A stretch of DNA of 64,000 nucleotides from positions 2,232,001-2,296,000 of the forward strand of contig CM063295.1 in assembly GCA_032173965.1 (NCBI GenBank). The letters are read 5' to 3'. Source of the DNA: Sitta carolinensis (taxonomy: Eukaryota; Chordata; Aves; Passeriformes; Sittidae). Made by a program: the position numbers and the translations under genes. Shown in pieces: positions 60,616 to 64,000 of the stretch. A model generated the notes under the pieces. The model ran no database searches. It had not been told where the DNA came from and saw nothing but the letters and a program-made list of their open reading frames with translations. Position 1 is the first letter of the stretch, and each line of letters opens with the position of its first letter.

Positions 60616-61808
60616 GTATCTGTTTTCCTCTCTAATTGCAATTTGTGGGTTCAGAATAATTGGTGGGGGGGAGGGAAAGCTGATCTTCTGTTGGGGCTTT
60701 TTGGTGTTGGCAGGGAGGAACTACTGGGGCTGCCTTTTTTGTCAGCACCATGCTTTGGTGTTGCTCTGTGTGTCAGTGCAGTGTTAACAAAATGGATCCA
60801 GCACTTTGCTGGGGATTGGGAATTAATTCAGTGCTTCTGAAGAGAGGACAGCTCAAGCAAGAATACTGTGGATAATCTCATTTAAAACACTGTAAAGGGG
60901 GCAGGATGTTGGCATGTTTTCATCAGTTAATTAGCCAAAAATACACCTGTAGCTGGAAACACAGCAAATTATTCCTAAAATCTGTGTAACTAATGATAGC
61001 CTTTCTTGGTTTCTAATGGAAAGTGCATCTAAAAGAGCCTTGGAGCTTGTTCACGGCACTTGTCATTACTCACTGAGGCTGCTGTGAGCTCATGGATGGG
61101 TTTTTTTTCCAAAAAACAAACCCATGACTTTTAGGTGCTTCAACTTCCTTCAGCAAAGCATCCTCAGCTATTTTATTTCTTGGTTCAGCATTAGTACTAA
61201 GGTGAAATTTGTGCTGAAATGTCCTTGTGAAATAAAATACTTTTAAAATTCATTTGAATAGGAGAACAAATTGATAACAAGTATAACTCCATAATTACAG
61301 CTGTAGAGAAGTTTTTTTGAGGGATTCAATGTTTTGTATGAAAAGCACAACCCCTTTTAAAGCATTTTGCCAGCTTTTGTCCTTATTTGAGGCTTGAAGT
61401 GGCCTTCATATATCCCATATGTATTTTTATCATATTTAATTCAACCATTTCAGTGAGCCCTGAATAAGACATTGCTGTTTCAAAGCAAATACCTGATTTT
61501 AAGAAACCATCCTAAGGTATTATTTATAAATAGCATCCTGTCTCTGCAGATCATCCAGCATCCTCTGCAGATCATCAACTCTTCATCTTTTGCATTTAAT
61601 TTTCTTTATAAGACACCAAAAATTGTATTTCACCCTAACTAGTATTGTTCTAAACACTGATTTGTCTGTTTAGTCAAGTAACTAAAAGCTAAAGTGCAGG
61701 GCGGTCGAATTGCAGTCATAATAATAACTGTTAATTTTATAGTAGAATATAGCTCCATAAATTCTGCTGACTTGTTCCTAATGAGTTGTTTTGGGGGTGC
61801 ATTTGCAG
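60616..61808 (+). other. CREBBP: CREBBP intron 11
   Basis: A 1.19-kb intron from GTATCT to ATTTGCAG. A short direct repeat, GCAGATCATC, occurs near 61547 and 61567. No transposable element was recognised. Confidence 0.88.
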
Positions 61809-61933
61809 GAATGAATCAGTTTAACCCCATGTCCATAGGGAATGTACAGATGCCCCAAGCCCCGCTGGGACCGCGGGCGGCGTCGCCGATGACCCACCCG
61901 GTGCAGATGAACAACATGGGCGCCGTGCCCGCG
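61809..61933 (+). CDS. CREBBP: CREBBP exon 12
   Basis: 125 bp, equal to human exon 12; about residues 720-761, coding GMNQFNPMSIGNVQ, MPQAPLGPRAASPM and THPVQMNNMGAVPA. This is Met/Pro/Gln-rich disordered linker after KIX. The 3' half is strongly CpG-rich (61860-61933). The donor is GCG|GTTCGT, a poor match to GTRAGT, but the length, phase and exon 13 protein (MAMSPSRMPQP) all require it. Confidence 0.95.
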
Positions 61934-62484
61934 GTTCGTACCACCCCCCTCTGCCCCTCAGCTCAGCCCCTCTGGAAAGGCCAAGCCACAGAGAATGCTG
62001 CAAACTAGGGGGATCATTTCAGGGAAATGCAGCAAGTCTGACAGGCTTGTATCGAGGCGTTTGTTGTGCGTGTTCCAAAAACACCCGGCAGACCTTTAGA
62101 GGGGCACGTGCCACAGGTGCAGTTATCCCAGCAATCTGTGGAAGAGCATCTACTGGCTTGGCAGTATATAAATCACCTTTGTTTCTACTTGAAAATATGG
62201 TTTTATTCTTCAGAAAAACAAAAATGTTTTTAGTTTCCCTGGATTCTCTCTGTCACTCCAGAGAACAAAACAGAGTTAACACTCTGAGTATTACCTGCTA
62301 AAAGTAATGAATGCTGTGGAACAAATGCTGAAGTTACAGGCATATGTCCACTTCCAGTTAGTGTAATTAAGCCAGTTTCCCTTTTATTTTTTTGTCCTAT
62401 CTTTTAATTAATTTTGGTGTATTTTGCTTTGTCCTGCTCCATAATACTAAATGGTAATTAGTTAATCTGGGTGTTAATTTTCAG
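61934..62484 (+). other. CREBBP: CREBBP intron 12
   Basis: A 551-bp intron starting with the weak donor GTTCGT and ending TTTTCAG. Nothing further was recognised. Confidence 0.88.
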
Positions 62485-62673
62485 ATGGCAATGTCTCCTT
62501 CCCGAATGCCTCAGCCACAGAACATGATGGGAGCTCATTCCACCAACATGATGGGTCAGGCTCCTACCCAGAACCAATTCCTGCCCCAAAACCAGTTCCC
62601 AGCATCCACTGGAGCTATGAATGTGAACAATGTGGGCATGGGTCAGTCAACAGCCCAGGCCGGGGTGGCACAG
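62485..62673 (+). CDS. CREBBP: CREBBP exon 13
   Basis: 189 bp, about residues 762-821, coding MAMSPSRMPQPQNMMGAH, then NMMGQAPTQNQFLPQNQFPA and a Gly/Gln/Ala stretch ending GVAQ before GTGAGA. It is nine bp longer than human (180 bp from memory), fitted by the extra residues in MNVNNVGMG versus MSVGMG. It is disordered linker leading towards the bromodomain, whose exons are beyond the window. Both borders are phase 0. Confidence 0.96.
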
Positions 62674-62780
62674 GTGAGATGAATTCTCTAAGACTTATTT
62701 GCTGTTAATTATTTCGCTCTGGTTAATTTACTTTACTTGTACTTGTTTATTTTTATTTCTCTATCCATTGTTTGATGTAG

Positions 62781-63203
62781 TCACCCCAACTTTGGGGGAT
62801 CCTGGGTTACATCTGCCTTCTTCAGAAGCTCTTGCATAACTTCTCGACATCTGTTAATGGGGGCGCACCGCCCCGCAATTCCTGATTTAAATCCCTTAAA
62901 AACGCATGCTGACGAGATTTTTAGGGGAAATATCAGAAATCCCTTTATGGGATGCCTATGAACATATGTTTTGTCTCTGTGTGGACCGGAGTAGCTAACT
63001 TTAAATCTAGGATTATAATAAAGTGGTTGGGCAAGATCTTCTAAAATTTGTTTTAACTTCTTTGCGTCCGGAGAGAAAATTGTTGCATTTTTCCTACAAC
63101 ATTTTTCTGTTGCAGTAGTGGACAGTGAAGCAGCAGCTGTGCTTATGATGCCAAAGTATGTGCTTTTCCCGAGGAAAGGCTTGTTGTTTAACTCAGAACC
63201 CAA
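62781..63203 (-). other. Unassigned 140-codon reverse-strand ORF
   Basis: An uninterrupted frame from ATG at 63203 to TGA at 62781 in the antisense direction within intron 13. The translated text is Lys/Cys/Ser-containing, with a hydrophilic end (REVMQELLKKADVTQDPPK). The stretch carries more CpGs than the surrounding intron (62840-62920, 62980-63075). No domain was recognised; a fragment of a young retroelement gag-like gene is conceivable, but nothing flanking proves it. Frames of this length also arise by chance in 64 kb. Confidence 0.25.
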
Positions 63204-63957
63204 GTAATTTAGGCTAGTTAAAACATCCTGAGTTCTGACGGATTACTTAGATCAGGTCATGAAGGTGGAATATGTTCAGGAGGGAATATCTATAGTTTCA
63301 TGGGCCCTGGCTCAGTTGTTTTGACTGCCTTTGTGGTGAACGTTTTTTTTCCCAATGCCCTTAGTTCCATAAAACGACCTCTATAAAGACAATATAGAAG
63401 TGTGGTTTAAATTTGAAACGTCATCTGCAGGAAATGAACTGATTTGTATTTCTAAGAGTAACAACTACATTTGAGGATGGAGTATTCTTTTTTATCGCCA
63501 GTTATCTGATGCAATCTTCAGTAAAATGTATCACTTAAAGATTCAAGTACATCCAGAGTACTTTATTGTTGCTGCTCTGATAAACTAATCCCAGGTTTTC
63601 TGAAGCATCTTGAACAGTTTAATTAGAATTAAAAAGAAAACAAAAAGACCATCTTAAGTCTTGCTCTGTGCAACAGCAGCATTAAATGTGTTGACCTGCC
63701 CTCTAAAGCAGAGCTGCCTCAGACTCCTGGCCTAAAAATGGGTATTTGCTCAAAACCATTTTGTGTCAAAGCCTGACCTTTGCCCAGCTAATGGCATGAT
63801 TTAGAGGCTGCCTGTGGGTTTCTATGTTACTGGGATTGTGAGGATTCCCTCTCTCTGCCAGTGGAATTAATGCAGGGCGTGCATGGCACAACTAGGTCTG
63901 GAAGAAAGGTCCTTGAGAGCTGATGGCAGCGATGACAGAAATCGGAGCAGTCACTTG

Positions 63958-63970
63958 CAGCAGCAGCAGC
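63958..63970. repeat. Short CAG repeat
   Basis: Four CAG units plus one base within intron 13 near the right edge. It is non-coding and short. Confidence 0.85.
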
Positions 63971-64000
63971 ATTTGTGGCTGATCTGCTGGCACTGACAGT

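Larger units (their letters stand above)
1..64000 (+). other. CREBBP: CREBBP gene body, partial (end of intron 1 to intron 13)
   Basis: The window lies inside one large gene encoding CREB-binding protein, a nuclear transcriptional coactivator and lysine acetyltransferase for histones and transcription factors. Seen: twelve consecutive exons on the + strand with compatible phases, coding roughly human residues 29-821. They cover the N-terminal receptor-interaction region, TAZ1, KIX and part of the glutamine/proline-rich linker. Exon 1 (start codon and about 28 residues) is upstream of the window; the bromodomain, catalytic, ZZ, TAZ2 and C-terminal exons are downstream. Paralogue choice: the exon 2 text, PAGGITTDQQ in exon 7 and the serine in NASDKRNQQ fit CREBBP; EP300 has glycine at that last position. 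Promoter, untranslated regions and polyadenylation site are not in the window. Confidence 0.97.
62674..64000 (+). other. CREBBP: CREBBP intron 13, 5' part
   Basis: Starts GTGAGA and runs off the window. It contains a reverse-strand open frame of 140 codons (62781-63203) with several CpGs that I cannot assign, and a short CAG repeat at 63958-63970. The next expected exon, with the long Pro/Gln/Thr-rich sequence, is not reached. Confidence 0.85.

Noticed and set aside
13124..62673. CREBBP pseudogene or processed copy, suggested by the two exon 2 frameshifts
   Set aside because: Introns are present with good splice sites, and eleven other exons are intact and in phase.
1..64000. EP300 instead of CREBBP
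   Set aside because: Exon 2 text, exon 7 PAGGITTDQQ and the Ser in NASDKRN fit CREBBP; the EP300-like KIX residues are better explained as ancestral.

Overview
The window is a piece of a bird nuclear genome. It holds one protein-coding gene, CREBBP (CBP, CREB-binding protein), read on the + strand. Twelve coding exons, corresponding to human exons 2-13, lie in order, each with AG/GT borders and matching reading phases. Their lengths equal the human ones as I remember them, apart from small whole-codon differences. CREBBP rather than its paralogue EP300 is indicated by the N-terminal LENDLPDELIPN block, the glycine/serine/glutamine-rich exon 2, and the serine in NASDKRNQQ at the end of TAZ1. 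Bird origin is indicated by several CR1 LINE 3' ends in both orientations and by an ERVL-like provirus of the kind common in birds. The exact species cannot be read from the sequence.

Layout: 1-13123 is the end of intron 1 with CR1 debris. 13124-13834 is exon 2 (nuclear-receptor interaction region). 13835-37846 is the 24-kb intron 2, carrying an antisense CR1, a decayed antisense ERVL-like provirus with both LTRs (about 26.94-30.30 kb) and a sense CR1. 37847-38023 is exon 3. 38024-47500 is intron 3 with two CR1 pieces. 47501-47750 and 48655-48768 are exons 4 and 5, together the TAZ1 zinc-finger domain. 48769-55543 is intron 5. 55544-57691 holds exons 6-9, and 60269-62673 holds exons 10-13. 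The KIX domain is split over exons 8, 9 and 10. The window ends in intron 13, before the bromodomain, HAT, ZZ and TAZ2 exons. About 807 of roughly 2,440 residues are encoded here. No other complete gene, tRNA, rRNA or known small RNA was recognised.

The main oddity is that exon 2 is out of frame at two places. Each looks like one missing C in a short C run (13317-13319 and 13720-13722). The exon is 711 bp, and adding two bases gives the 713 bp expected. Assembly error is the most likely reason, and any automatic gene model from this sequence would be broken there. Other points worth a second look are an exon-like, CpG-rich open segment deep in intron 2 (about 19304-19438), an unassigned 140-codon reverse-strand ORF in intron 13, an unclassified dispersed repeat present in introns 5 and 6, an intron 4 built largely of internal duplications, inverted CR1 copies flanking exon 3, and a weak GTTCGT donor after exon 12. 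I did not find convincing evidence for a wholly new biological system.
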